Source: Lysinibacillus timonensis
GTDB taxonomy: Bacteria > Bacillota > Bacilli > Bacillales_A > Planococcaceae
Assembly: GCF_900291985.1 (NCBI RefSeq)
Contig: NZ_LT985980.1
Location: 2,936,001 to 3,000,000, forward strand
Direction: 5' to 3'
Length of the DNA: 64,000 nucleotides
This document shows positions 51,116 to 60,334 of this stretch, piece after piece. Position numbers and translations under genes: made by a program. Position 1 is the first letter of the stretch, and every line of letters starts with the position of its first letter. The notes under the pieces are model-generated. The model saw only the letters and a list, made by a program, of their open reading frames with translations. It was not told the DNA's origin and searched no databases.

Positions 51116-51874
51116 ATGGTGCGTGTCGATTTAAATTGCGATATTGGTGAAAGTTTTGGAAGATATACGCTTGCAAATCAAGCTGAGATTTTAGAGCATG
51201 TAACGTCTGCAAATATTGCATGTGGTTTTCATGCAGGGGACCCAAGCGTAATGCGCGAAACGGTGAAGATTGCGCTTGAAAAGAATGTGAAAATTGGTGC
51301 GCATCCAGGCCTTCCTGATTTAGTAGGGTTTGGACGCAGGGAAATGGCGATTACTCCACAGGAAGCCTATGATATGGTTGTTTATCAAATTGGGGCTTTG
51401 CAGGCTTTTCTTACGGTTGAAGGGGTAAAGATGCAGCATGTAAAACCGCATGGTGCGCTTTATAATATGGCCGCAAAAGATGCAAAAATCGCAGAAGCGA
51501 TTGCACAAGCAGTTTATGATGTAGCTCCTGAGCTTATTTTATTTGGCCTTGCATCAAGTGAGTTAACGAAAGCTGGAGAAAAAATAGGTCTTCAAACAGC
51601 GCACGAAGTGTTTGCAGATCGAACATATCAAGAGGACGGCACATTAACATCACGTAAGCAGCCAAACGCTCTTATTAGCAGTGAGGAGGAAGCAGTAGGA
51701 CAAGTGATTCGAATGGTGACAGAGGGGAAAGTGAAATCTTCTCAAGGTGTAGATGTTTCCTTGCGTGCTGATACGATCTGTATACATGGGGATGGTGAAC
51801 ATGCAGTTGATTTCGTCAAGTATATCAAAAGGGAGTTACAAAACAATGGGATAGAAGTGATGGCATTTAAATAA
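51116..51874 (+). CDS. pxpA: 5-oxoprolinase subunit A
   Basis: PxpA (LamB/YcsF family) is the catalytic TIM-barrel-like subunit of the bacterial 5-oxoprolinase. The N-terminal [29 protein letters not shown] (here [15 protein letters not shown]), [25 protein letters not shown] and [13 protein letters not shown] are all present, with the conserved Asp, His and Gly residues. Length 252 fits. GGGGG lies eight bases before the ATG. It is divergent from pxpB-pxpC. The enzyme recycles 5-oxoproline formed spontaneously from glutamine and glutamate, which fits with the glutamate genes nearby. Confidence 0.93.
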   Translation: MVRVDLNCDIGESFGRYTLANQAEILEHVTSANIACGFHAGDPSVMRETVKIALEKNVKIGAHPGLPDLVGFGRREMAITPQEAYDMVVYQIGALQAFLTVEGVKMQHVKPHGALYNMAAKDAKIAEAIAQAVYDVAPELILFGLASSELTKAGEKIGLQTAHEVFADRTYQEDGTLTSRKQPNALISSEEEAVGQVIRMVTEGKVKSSQGVDVSLRADTICIHGDGEHAVDFVKYIKRELQNNGIEVMAFK

Positions 51875-51949
51875 GAATGGGGAAACTATTGTTAACCCAA
51901 AACTAATATCTTTAAAACCCCAGCCTCATATCATAAAGGATTGATAAAA

Positions 51950-52549
51950 ATGCGGCATAATAAACGATGGTTAAGATTAATACTCTTCATCATAGCAGCC
52001 TTTCTAATTTTCATTGGATATTTAGCTTACAGCATCTGGTCCTTCAGTGAAAAGGTTCAACTCGTGAAGACTGATGCAGCCGTTGTACTGGGTGCTGCCA
52101 CTTGGGGTGACGATCCATCACCCGTTTTCAGTGAGCGAATTAATCACGCGATTTGGCTTTATGAAAAAGGCTATGTTGAGAAAATCATCTTCACGGGTGG
52201 GAAAGGGGAAGGCGCTCAGTTTGCAGAGTCAGAGGTGGCAAGAGACTATGCAATTCGCAATGACATCCCTTCAACTGATATTTTAATTGAAACGAAATCA
52301 ACCATCACTGAAGAGAACTTACAATACGCATATAACTTAGCATCGGAGCATGACTTGAAAACCTTCGCAATCGTTAGCGACCCATTACATATGAAAAGGG
52401 CGATGTTAATGGCCGAAACAATTGGGATGAATGCCTATACTTCGCCTACGCAAACAACGGCTTATCAGACTTTAGGCAGTCAACTTCCGTTCTTTCTTCG
52501 TGAATTGTTTTACTATATTGGATACATTTTCACTATGCCGTTTAGGTAA
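51950..52549 (+). CDS. YdcF/SanA-like membrane-anchored protein (DUF218)
   Basis: A 199-residue protein: one N-terminal membrane helix (LRLILFIIAAFLIFIGYLAYSI), then an extracytoplasmic DUF218 domain with AAVVLGAATWGDDPSPVFSERI, FTGGKGEGAQFAESEVARDYAI near 90, ILIETKSTITEENL and LKTFAIVSDPLHMKRA. SanA/YdcF proteins are linked to cell-envelope barrier function, mechanism unclear. I chose ATG at 51950, which has AAAGGA nine bases upstream. A decayed duplicate of this gene and the next lies at 40305. Confidence 0.8.
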   Translation: MRHNKRWLRLILFIIAAFLIFIGYLAYSIWSFSEKVQLVKTDAAVVLGAATWGDDPSPVFSERINHAIWLYEKGYVEKIIFTGGKGEGAQFAESEVARDYAIRNDIPSTDILIETKSTITEENLQYAYNLASEHDLKTFAIVSDPLHMKRAMLMAETIGMNAYTSPTQTTAYQTLGSQLPFFLRELFYYIGYIFTMPFR

Positions 52550-52603
52550 TTTTATTTTTGTGCATTAGATTACAAAAAGCTTATTGGATAGGGATGACTT
52601 GTC

Positions 52604-52786
52604 ATGTCTGAGGAACAAAGAGAAAGGTTAAAACTCCAAGAACTGCGCAATAACCCTGATGGCATCTTGAACGATGCGTTAGCTCAAGCCAATACAGGAG
52701 CACCGAGTAGTGGATGTTTAATTAATATAGGATCGATTGTAATGATTATCTTATTTATACTAATTGTAAAATCTTGCACAAATTAA
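52604..52786 (+). CDS. Small membrane protein accompanying the YdcF-like gene
   Basis: A 60-residue protein: a charged N-terminal half (MSEEQRERLKLQELRNNPDGILNDAL) and one C-terminal membrane helix (LINIGSIVMIILFILIVKSC). AGGGATGAC precedes the ATG. The gene pair was duplicated elsewhere in the window as a unit, which supports it being a real gene linked to the YdcF-like protein. Function unknown. Confidence 0.65.
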   Translation: MSEEQRERLKLQELRNNPDGILNDALAQANTGAPSSGCLINIGSIVMIILFILIVKSCTN

Positions 52787-52952
52787 TACTATCTATCTTT
52801 GAAGGTTAGTAAAACTGTCTGAATATAAACGGATATTAGGATGTCTAATAACTGACCGATTTTTTCTAATATCAGCAGCCCCACCACCCGCAAACCAGCA
52901 GTTCAGCCGATAACAACAGGAGATTACCAATAATAATTAAGATAAAAATAAA

Positions 52953-52999
52953 AAGCAATCAAGGATCAACTGCTCTCTTGAATGCCTTTTGCGTTTTTA
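52953..52999 (-). terminator. Terminator after ywbE
   Basis: Minus-strand reading: AAAAGGCATTCAAG and CTTGATTGCTTTTT pair imperfectly around a 13-base loop, and the stem ends in TTTTTATTTT. Confidence 0.65.
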
Positions 53000-53194
53000 T
53001 TTAGGATGTATTACTTTTACTCGTCCAATCTGCCCATCTGTTAGCCTTACTTTAATTCCGTGGGGATGGGTGGCTGAATTCGTTAGAATATCTTTCACGA
53101 TGCCTCTTGTTAGCTTTTCTGTTCGTTGATCCTTTTTTAAAACAATCTCAACTTCCGTACCTGGAGAGATATCCTTGCGATGTTGACCGTTCAT
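52997..53194 (-). CDS. ywbE: YwbE-family protein
   Basis: A 65-residue protein of the YwbE family: the motif GTEVEIVLKKDQRTEKLTRGIVKDILTNSATHPHGIKVRLTDGQIGRVK is characteristic (an SH3-like beta fold, thought to bind RNA or a partner protein). The ATG overlaps the upstream stop as TAATG. Family function is unknown. Confidence 0.88.
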   Translation of the reverse strand: MNGQHRKDISPGTEVEIVLKKDQRTEKLTRGIVKDILTNSATHPHGIKVRLTDGQIGRVKVIHPK

Positions 53195-53388
53195 TAGACA
53201 CCCATCTTTCTACGGGTATTGCTTGTCTTCTTCGTTTGTTGGCTTTTCAACTTTTTTGTGGAAAGGTCGGTATTCATTTTGCCTTTAGTTGCAGTAGATT
53301 GATTCTTCTTTAGTTCCAGCTGCTGTTTCACGAGCTCTTGAAGGCTCATTTTTTTATTTTGTTCTTCTGATTGGTTATTCTCGGTCAT
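53194..53388 (-). CDS. Small basic protein upstream of ywbE
   Basis: A 64-residue, Lys/Gln/Ser/Thr-rich, likely disordered protein: MSLQELVKQQLELKK followed by a basic tail ending TRRKMGV. A GGAGG site lies before the ATG, and the stop overlaps ywbE (TAATG), so the pair is co-translated. Not recognised otherwise; the tight coupling is the main support. Confidence 0.6.
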   Translation of the reverse strand: MTENNQSEEQNKKMSLQELVKQQLELKKNQSTATKGKMNTDLSTKKLKSQQTKKTSNTRRKMGV

Positions 53389-54218
53389 TTTAAATTCCTC
53401 CTTATAGCATGGAATGGCTCATCTAGTATAATCTATATTCTTCTATTTGTGAAAAGAATGTAAAAAAGGGATGTGATGTACCGTATTTAATATCCCAAAC
53501 TTTTGGTTATCAATCATTCACCTAATTTGTATCTCTCGTTTCTAAACTTATAAAAATTAACTATTTAATTAAACAAGTTTTTGCTTTTTTCTTTGACATC
53601 ATTTTGACTTATTACATTGTTTTAGTTGACCAAGTATTTAAAAATTAAAAAAGGCTGGGGGGCAAAACCCACCTCGGAATGAAAAAGCCGATAACATTTT
53701 GAAAAAGTAAAAAGTCACTGGCTAATTTTTTATAAAAGGTCACTTTTGCCCCTCTAAAATAGGAGGAGAAACTTCGTCTAATGTATATAGTGGGGGCAAA
53801 AGAAACGGATATAAGCGGAGAAATTCCGATTAATTGCTCAAATTTAGGCAAATTTCAATGATTTGGATTGGATAACCGGAAAACCTTCCTTTATTTTTGA
53901 AAAAATAGTGGGATTTCTTAATACAAACGGAATATTTCCGTTTAAATATTTCATGCCCATAGTTAAATAACCAGTAAAAAAACAGGAATTTCCCATTAGA
54001 GAACCATTTACAAAAGGGCCTGGCTTATTCAAGAATTTATTAGTTTCTTACCATCCTCCTTTTATTCAGTTGTTAACGCAAATGGCCCAGAAAAAATAGA
54101 GCTTTTCTCTATACGACATAATCAAAAATAAGTACATGTCCAAATAAAACACTTCGAATAGCACTTAATACTAGTTATGTCGTACCACGAACTAGCCCCA
54201 ATATCCCAAACCACCAAC
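53389..54218. other. Long gene-free stretch with many short palindromes
   Basis: About 830 bases. 53389-53640 is featureless AT-rich DNA. From 53645 to 54045 the composition changes and short palindromic phrases recur, such as CGGAGAAATTCCG (53816-53828), GGAATATTTCC (53930-53940) and GGAATTTCCC (53987-53996). Two minus-strand frames of 62-68 codons cross it but lack ribosome sites and protein-like composition. It reads like a dispersed intergenic element. 54060-54218 has nothing recognisable. Confidence 0.45.
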
Positions 54219-55115
54219 TTAGCCCAAACAAAGATTTTGCTGATCTACATGTTCAATAAATGATTTTAATGTTGCAGAGTTATTATCATTTCTCCAGGCC
54301 ATTGAAGATGTACAAGAAGTGTTATTTTCCATTAGTGTTAGATAGGTCACTTTATTATTAATATAATTCATAATGGAAGCTGGTAAGACTGCATTTCCTA
54401 CGCCGGATGCAACTAATGAAACAATGGTTTGCAGTTCGTTTGCTTGCTGCGATTTAATGGGGCTAAATCCGACTTCATAAAATAGGCTAATGATTGCGTC
54501 GTAATAACCGTGACCTACATCTCGATCAGTAAAGATAAATGGCTCATTTTTAAAATTAAATAAACTTACAGGTTCCTTTAAGCGAGCCAATGGGTGATTA
54601 CTAGGGATCGCTATAATAAAAGGTTCGCTTCGTAATGTTTTTAACGTTAAGGAACTCGACTCAACAGGAGGCACTAACATCCCTATATCGATTTCCTTGT
54701 TTTCTAGGGCTTCTACCTGTCTTGCAGATGACATATGCGTTAAATGGATATTGATTTTTGGATTTGCTTGTTGGTAGGTTTGAATCAGTTTCGGTAAGAT
54801 ATCATATGTTACGGAGCCTGTAAAACCAATAGATAGTTTCCCAAATTCTCCTTGTTCAATCTGTTTTGTCTCTTCATAAACGACCTCCAGTTTTTGAACA
54901 ATTTCTTTTGCTTTCTCTAAGAAGTATTTTCCTGCGTCCGTTAATTCTACAACTCGTTTATTTCGATTGAATAATGTTACATTCATTTCTTTTTCCAAAA
55001 GTTTAATTTGTTGGCTTAAAGGAGGTTGTGATATTTTTAGTCGTTCTGCCGCTTTTGTAAAATTTAATTCTTCTGCAACTGCTATAAAATACAGTATTCT
55101 ACGAATTTCGATCAT
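54219..55115 (-). CDS. LysR-type regulator divergent from the symporter
   Basis: A 298-residue LysR regulator. The HTH region is MIEIRRILYFIAVAEELNFTKAAERLKISQPPLSQQIKLLEKEMNVTLFNRNKR, and the effector domain includes GKLSIGFTGSVTYDILPKLI and VSLVASGVGNAVLPASI. I chose ATG at 55115 because GAGGAGG lies six bases upstream. It probably controls the divergent sodium symporter and M24 genes. Members of this BenM/CatM-like group often sense aromatic or small organic acids; the ligand here is unknown. Confidence 0.87.
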   Translation of the reverse strand: MIEIRRILYFIAVAEELNFTKAAERLKISQPPLSQQIKLLEKEMNVTLFNRNKRVVELTDAGKYFLEKAKEIVQKLEVVYEETKQIEQGEFGKLSIGFTGSVTYDILPKLIQTYQQANPKINIHLTHMSSARQVEALENKEIDIGMLVPPVESSSLTLKTLRSEPFIIAIPSNHPLARLKEPVSLFNFKNEPFIFTDRDVGHGYYDAIISLFYEVGFSPIKSQQANELQTIVSLVASGVGNAVLPASIMNYINNKVTYLTLMENNTSCTSSMAWRNDNNSATLKSFIEHVDQQNLCLG

Positions 55116-55252
55116 TCGTTTCCTCCTCACTTATATGTAAAACGTCTTAATACCATTCAATATATATATTATACAAAGAGTAAAAATTACTGTAAATTTA
55201 ATTTCAAGACTATTTTAAATAATCTATAAATTAAATTTGGAGGAGGGTTCAT

Positions 55253-56725
55253 ATGAATACAATATTGTTAATTACCATTATTGGGTACATTTTGTTAATG
55301 ATCGTAGCTGGAACATTTCTAGGTAGAAATAAAATAAAAAATACGGAAGATTATATGTTGGCAGGTCGTTCATTACCAAATATCGTGCTAGTAGGTACTT
55401 TGTTAGCAACATTTGTTGGTTCGGGAACGGTCATTGGCGGTGCTAGCTTTATTTATCAACAAGGGCCCTTAGCCGGCATTATCTACTTTGCGGGTGTTCC
55501 GATAGGGATTATTATTTTGTATTTTATTGCAGGAAAAACGTGGTTGATTTCCAAATATACGATTCCTCAAATTTTAGAAATAAAATACGGAAAACTTACT
55601 AGAACGATTTCCTCTATCTTTATCATTCTTGCTTATATTGGAATTGCATCTTACCAATTTACGGGTGGGGGTTACATATTAAATTTAACAACAGGTATTT
55701 CTGTTGAAGCAGGAACGATTATAACTGCTTTTATTGTCATATTCCTTGCAACGATTGGCGGTATGTTCTCGGTTGCCTATACAGACTTTTTAAGTTCGAT
55801 TCTTATTTTAGTAGGGTTTATTCTAGGATTCTTCTACTTAGTAACGAACGTTGTTAGTTTTGACACGATTATCACTTCGTTACCAGAATCACATTTTACT
55901 TGGACTGGTAATTTAACGATTCCGCAAATCATCGGATATTTTTTACCATTATTCTTATTAGTGTTAGCAGACCAAAACATGTATCAACGACTAGCGTCGG
56001 CAAAAGATGCAAGCACTGCAAGACGATCAACAATAGGATTCTTCATTTCATCTATTGCTGTATTTGGTCTCGTGATCTTATTAACAATCGGTTCTCTTGC
56101 AATATTCAGTGACATCAAACCGGATACAGCGATTTTACAGCTTGCTTATAACGGTGGGTTACCGGTAATTGTTGGTGCGTTAATTTTAACGGCATCGGTT
56201 TCGTTTCTTATTACAACAGGTAATTCGTTCTTATTATCAGCAGCAGGAAACATTACGTATGATATTGTCCAACGAGTGAAGCCTGATATGTCAGATAAAA
56301 GTTTACTAAAAATCAATCGATATTCGGTATTCGCGCTTGGTGGAATCGCTTATATACTTGGAGCGTTCTTCCCGGATGTGCTATCGATTCAAATGTATTC
56401 TTACACGATGTACGGTGCAGCACTTACTCCTGCCATCTTAGCTAGTTTCCTTTGGAAGCGCGCTAATGGACCGGGTGCTTTGGCATCGATTATTACTGGT
56501 GGTGTAGCAACGCTAGTTTGGGAATTAGTTTTACAAAAACCAATGGGCTGGAATAGTGTTTTAATTGCATTACCATTGGCTATTATTGCACTAATTGTCG
56601 TGAGCTTACTAACTCCAAAATATACAGTTCAAATTGAACAAGACCAATTAATCAGCAAGAAGGAGGAGAAAGAAAATGACGAATTTACGAGTGAACAAAC
56701 TACGGGAGTTTATGAAGGAAAATAA
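55253..56725 (+). CDS. Sodium/solute symporter (SSS family)
   Basis: A 490-residue membrane protein with about 13 helices. The family signature is spread over NTEDYMLAGRSLPNIVLVGTLLATFVGSGTVIGGASFIYQQG near residue 30-70, FLSSILILVGFILGFF near 185, and LADQNMYQRLASAKDASTARRS near 243-264. The last 40 residues are a charged cytoplasmic tail. It takes up a solute with sodium; the coupling to an M24 protein suggests an amino-acid derivative or dipeptide. GGAGGAGGG precedes the ATG. Its last 50 bases overlap the next gene. Confidence 0.85.
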   Translation: MNTILLITIIGYILLMIVAGTFLGRNKIKNTEDYMLAGRSLPNIVLVGTLLATFVGSGTVIGGASFIYQQGPLAGIIYFAGVPIGIIILYFIAGKTWLISKYTIPQILEIKYGKLTRTISSIFIILAYIGIASYQFTGGGYILNLTTGISVEAGTIITAFIVIFLATIGGMFSVAYTDFLSSILILVGFILGFFYLVTNVVSFDTIITSLPESHFTWTGNLTIPQIIGYFLPLFLLVLADQNMYQRLASAKDASTARRSTIGFFISSIAVFGLVILLTIGSLAIFSDIKPDTAILQLAYNGGLPVIVGALILTASVSFLITTGNSFLLSAAGNITYDIVQRVKPDMSDKSLLKINRYSVFALGGIAYILGAFFPDVLSIQMYSYTMYGAALTPAILASFLWKRANGPGALASIITGGVATLVWELVLQKPMGWNSVLIALPLAIIALIVVSLLTPKYTVQIEQDQLISKKEEKENDEFTSEQTTGVYEGK

Positions 56726-57803
56726 TCTTCAAGCAGCAGTGGTGATGAGCCCTGACTATCAATTTTACTTAACTGGTTTTCGTGCATTGATTTATTCGAG
56801 ACCTATTATCTGCTTCATCACACTTGAACAATGTAGTCTAATTGTGCCAGGGCTTGAAGAAGTTCATGCGAGAGAACATGCGAAGGTGGATCGAATTCTA
56901 CCGTATTATGAACACCCAGAGAAAGCAAACATCGCGAAAACCTATTTAGAAGTACTAGAAAAAGAGTTGAAAGCTCAAGAGGGTAGTGCGGTTGGCGTTG
57001 ACATGAATTATACTCCTGGAAAAATCATTATTGAGATTCAAAGTGTTCAGTCATCGGTAGTCGATATAAGTGTACAAATCGAAAAAATGAGATCAATCAA
57101 AGATGATGAAGAAATTGCTGCAATGATTGAGGCTGGAAAGCTAGTCAATTTAGGTGTGAGTGAAACACTTAAACATTGCAAGGTTGGTGCAACGGAATTA
57201 GAAATAGATGCCATTGGAAATCAAGTCATCTATCGCACAGCATCTGAAAATTATCCAAATGCTACGTTAGATTTACTTGTCATGTCGCCTTCTGGACCTG
57301 AGCGTAGTATCTTACCGCATGTTTATTCGAATACGCGGAAAATCCAAAAAGGTGATGTCATTATTCATACAAGACAAGTTTCGTTAAATGGCTATCGAGC
57401 AGAATTAGAGCGTACAGTCATTATGGGAGAGCCTACTAAAGAACAAGAGCATGCATTTTTAGCGATGCAAAAAGCACAACAAGCTGCATTAGATTTTATT
57501 AGACCTGGTGTGAAAGCATCAGAAGTGGATGCAGTAGCTAGGGGGATTTTAAGGGAAGAAGGCTATGCAGAATATGCAATCCACCGCACTGGCCATGCCA
57601 TTGGAGTTTCCCTTCATGAACCGCCATATCTTTCATATGATAATGACCTTGTTCTAGAAGATGGAATGGCTTATACCATTGAACCAGGATTTTATATCCC
57701 AGGATTGGGTGGATTTAGACACTCTGACACGGTGATCTTAAAAGAGAGTGGAAATCTATTAATTACTGATTATCCTAGAGATTTAAAAGATTTGATCTTT
57801 TAA
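56676..57803 (+). CDS. M24 (pita-bread fold) hydrolase with altered metal ligands
   Basis: A 375-residue protein with a creatinase N-terminal domain (NNLQAAVVMSPDYQFYLTGFRALIYSR) and an M24 domain. Of the five metal ligands of Xaa-Pro peptidases only His (RTGHAIGVSLHEPPY) and one Glu (TIEPGFYIPGLGGFRHSD) are kept. The first Asp position is in HTRQVSLNGYRAELERTV (no Asp), the second Asp is Glu, and the final Glu is Ser. Creatinase itself is metal-free, so a C-N hydrolase of that kind is more likely than a peptidase. AAGGAGGAG precedes the ATG inside the symporter gene. Confidence 0.75.
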   Translation: MTNLRVNKLREFMKENNLQAAVVMSPDYQFYLTGFRALIYSRPIICFITLEQCSLIVPGLEEVHAREHAKVDRILPYYEHPEKANIAKTYLEVLEKELKAQEGSAVGVDMNYTPGKIIIEIQSVQSSVVDISVQIEKMRSIKDDEEIAAMIEAGKLVNLGVSETLKHCKVGATELEIDAIGNQVIYRTASENYPNATLDLLVMSPSGPERSILPHVYSNTRKIQKGDVIIHTRQVSLNGYRAELERTVIMGEPTKEQEHAFLAMQKAQQAALDFIRPGVKASEVDAVARGILREEGYAEYAIHRTGHAIGVSLHEPPYLSYDNDLVLEDGMAYTIEPGFYIPGLGGFRHSDTVILKESGNLLITDYPRDLKDLIF

Positions 57804-57823
57804 TTTAATTTTTTTGCTTATTA

Positions 57824-57866
57824 GTGTAGACAAGGTCATTTTGGCTTTGTCTACACTTGTTTTTTT
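57824..57866 (+). terminator. Terminator after the M24 gene
   Basis: Arms GTGTAGACAA / TTGTCTACAC with a 13-base loop, then TTGTTTTTTT. Confidence 0.85.
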
Positions 57867-57893
57867 AGAGGGGGCCTCTTGTTGCAGGAGCCT

Positions 57894-58745
57894 TTAGTCC
57901 TCTACGGAAACCTTCTTCATCAACCGCTTCAATTTCTTTTCTGTGTCCGTTTCCTCAACGGGTGTATAAATACTGCATCGTAAATCCATATCCCCTTGAA
58001 CTTGAAGGGAAGTGAGGTTAAACAACATTTTACCTGCTTTTGCATGCCTGAATTCAATAATCATTTCTGGCGCCTTACTCACTTGACTTTCTTGCCATAA
58101 ATCATGGAATTCTGGATGTGACTGACTCATTTCATCAATAAATTGGTTGTACCATTCATCACCCAAATAGTGTCCGTAATATGTACGGAAAATTGCAAGG
58201 AAACCTTTGGCAAAGTGTTCCCAATTCACTGCTAATGCTTTCAATTCTTTTCTAGTGAACACTAAACGAATTAAATTGCGTTGCTCAGTCGGTAATTGTT
58301 CAAAATCCAAAAAAACATGCGCGGCAGCTGAATTCCAGCCAACAATATGGCAATGTCGATCTGTAATGATTGTCGGACAATAGGTTAATTCATCTAGTAT
58401 TCGTTTTAATGAAGGGCTAAGCTCGGATTGCTCTTTGTTTGGATTGGTTAGTTCTAATTTTGATTCTAACGCTAGGTTATATAAGTAATCGGTTTCGTCT
58501 TTATTTAATTGCAAAGCTGTTGCAATACATTCCAATACAATGGATGAAACTTTAATATCTCTTCCTTGCTCTAGCCATGTATACCAAGTGGTGCTCACAC
58601 CTGCTAATTGTGCCACTTCTTCTCTTCGTAACCCAGGAGTCCTTCTCCGTGTTCCGGCAGGCAAGCCAATCGACTCTGGCTTAATTTGGGCACGTTTGGC
58701 TTTTAAGAATGCCGACAACGCTTCACGCCTCGTTTTATCATTCAT
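57894..58745 (-). CDS. MmyB-like helix-turn-helix regulator
   Basis: A 283-residue protein with an Xre-type HTH in the first ~75 residues (RTPGLRREEVAQLAGVSTTWYTWLEQGRDIKVS), the pattern of the MmyB group of regulators. The C-terminal ligand-binding domain (about 105-270) includes PTIITDRHCHIVGWNSAAAHVFLDF and HPEFHDLW. MmyB proteins bind a fatty-acid-like ligand. The gene is divergent from a fabF-type synthase, so control of that gene is plausible though not shown. AAGGAG precedes the ATG. Confidence 0.82.
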   Translation of the reverse strand: MNDKTRREALSAFLKAKRAQIKPESIGLPAGTRRRTPGLRREEVAQLAGVSTTWYTWLEQGRDIKVSSIVLECIATALQLNKDETDYLYNLALESKLELTNPNKEQSELSPSLKRILDELTYCPTIITDRHCHIVGWNSAAAHVFLDFEQLPTEQRNLIRLVFTRKELKALAVNWEHFAKGFLAIFRTYYGHYLGDEWYNQFIDEMSQSHPEFHDLWQESQVSKAPEMIIEFRHAKAGKMLFNLTSLQVQGDMDLRCSIYTPVEETDTEKKLKRLMKKVSVED

Positions 58746-58862
58746 TTTAAAAACTCCTTATCCATTTAACCTATTAGTAATTATACCAGGATAAATACTC
58801 ACTTGTAATAGGATAACAGTGTTGTAACAATATAAGTAAATAATCAATCTGGAGGGATAGGT

Positions 58863-60098
58863 ATGGAGAGAGTTGTGATTACAGGCATGGGGGTAGTGTC
58901 TCCTTTAGGAAACGACATACAAACATTTTGGAGTAATTTGACTGGTGGGAAATCGGGTATTTCATCTATTGATACATTTGATGTGACGAATCAGAAGACA
59001 AAAATTGCAGGGATCGTCCGTGATTTTGATGCTGATGAAGTGTTAGGAAAAAATGTAGCAAGACGTTTAGATCGTTTTACGCAGTTTGCTTTGGCAGCAG
59101 CTGAACAAGCTTGGGAAGATGCTAAGTTAGACCACGATTCAATTGATGTGGAAAGGTTAGGTGTCTACGTAGGTTCAGGTATTGGAGGAATTGAAACGTT
59201 AATTACAAATATTGATGCGCTTAGGGAGAAGGGGCCAAGAAGAGTAAGTCCAACGTTAGTACCTGCGATGATGTCGAATGCGGCTGCTGGACAAATTAGC
59301 ATCAGATGGAACGCGATGGGGCCTTCCATGTCACCTGTATCGGCTTGCGCCATTGGGAATACGGCAATTGGAGAAGCTTTTCGTTTAATACGTTCTGGCG
59401 AAGCTGACGTATTGTTTGCAGGTGGTACAGAAGCAGCAATAACAGATTTATCAATCGCAAGTTTTAGTAATGCTACTGCATTATCATCAAGAAACGATAC
59501 ACCTACTCAAGCAAGCCGTCCATTTGATGAAGATCGCGATGGATTTGTCATGTCAGAAGGTGCAGGCATTCTCATTTTAGAGTCTTTATCGCATGCATTA
59601 CGAAGAGGGGCAACGATTTACGCTGAAGTCATTGGATACGGAGCAAGTTCAGACGCACACCATATTGTTGCAACACATCCTGAAGGAAAAGGTGCCTATT
59701 TGGCAATGAAATCAGCTTTAAGAAGTGCTCGTATATCGCCTGAAGAAATTGATGTCATCAGCGCCCATGCGACAAGTACAAAAGTAGGGGACATCTCTGA
59801 AACCATGGCCATTAAGCAGTTGTTTGGTGAGCAAGCTTACCAGATTCCAGTAACAGCCAATAAATCGATGATTGGCCATATGTTAGGTGCTGCTGGCGGA
59901 GTGGAAGCCATTGCACTAGCCATGAGCTTAAAAGAAGGGATCATTCCTCCAACCGTTAACCTAGAAAATCCTGACCCTTTATGTGATTTAGATTATGTGC
60001 AATCAGTGGCTCGTCATATAAATATGAAGACCGGCTTATCCAACTCATTCGGCTTCGGAGGTCATAATGCGGCTATTGTTTTGAGGAAGTATAAGTGA
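58863..60098 (+). CDS. fabF: Beta-ketoacyl-ACP synthase II (FabF-type)
   Basis: Condenses malonyl-ACP with acyl-ACP in fatty-acid elongation. The catalytic triad is complete: Cys162 in SACAIG, His302 in SAHATSTKVGD and His339 in NKSMIGHMLGAAGG. VVITGMGVVSPLGN opens the protein, and 411 residues is the normal length. No acyl-carrier or reductase genes are next to it, so this may be a second, accessory copy controlled by the divergent MmyB-like regulator. GGAGGGATAGGT precedes the ATG. Confidence 0.88.
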   Translation: MERVVITGMGVVSPLGNDIQTFWSNLTGGKSGISSIDTFDVTNQKTKIAGIVRDFDADEVLGKNVARRLDRFTQFALAAAEQAWEDAKLDHDSIDVERLGVYVGSGIGGIETLITNIDALREKGPRRVSPTLVPAMMSNAAAGQISIRWNAMGPSMSPVSACAIGNTAIGEAFRLIRSGEADVLFAGGTEAAITDLSIASFSNATALSSRNDTPTQASRPFDEDRDGFVMSEGAGILILESLSHALRRGATIYAEVIGYGASSDAHHIVATHPEGKGAYLAMKSALRSARISPEEIDVISAHATSTKVGDISETMAIKQLFGEQAYQIPVTANKSMIGHMLGAAGGVEAIALAMSLKEGIIPPTVNLENPDPLCDLDYVQSVARHINMKTGLSNSFGFGGHNAAIVLRKYK

Positions 60099-60334
60099 GC
60101 TCTCGGAAACGCGTACGTGTGCGTTAGAAGTAAAGGGGGAGTGGTTTATCTGTTCTTGGATAACATCACTTCTTAAATAATTTAAAGGGAATATGGCCAA
60201 CTTTCTAGAAGTAAAACTTAGAATTCCTAAATACGTTTTTTTAAAACAATGAATATCCATTAGGTGTAGGATTTTTCCGTTATACTGTACAATATATAGA
60301 AATAAGTGCGTGTAAACGATCGGAGATGAATCGT

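Noticed and set aside
53645-54032. Two minus-strand frames of 68 and 62 codons
   Set aside because: No ribosome sites, odd composition, and they lie in a palindrome-rich intergenic block; more likely non-coding.
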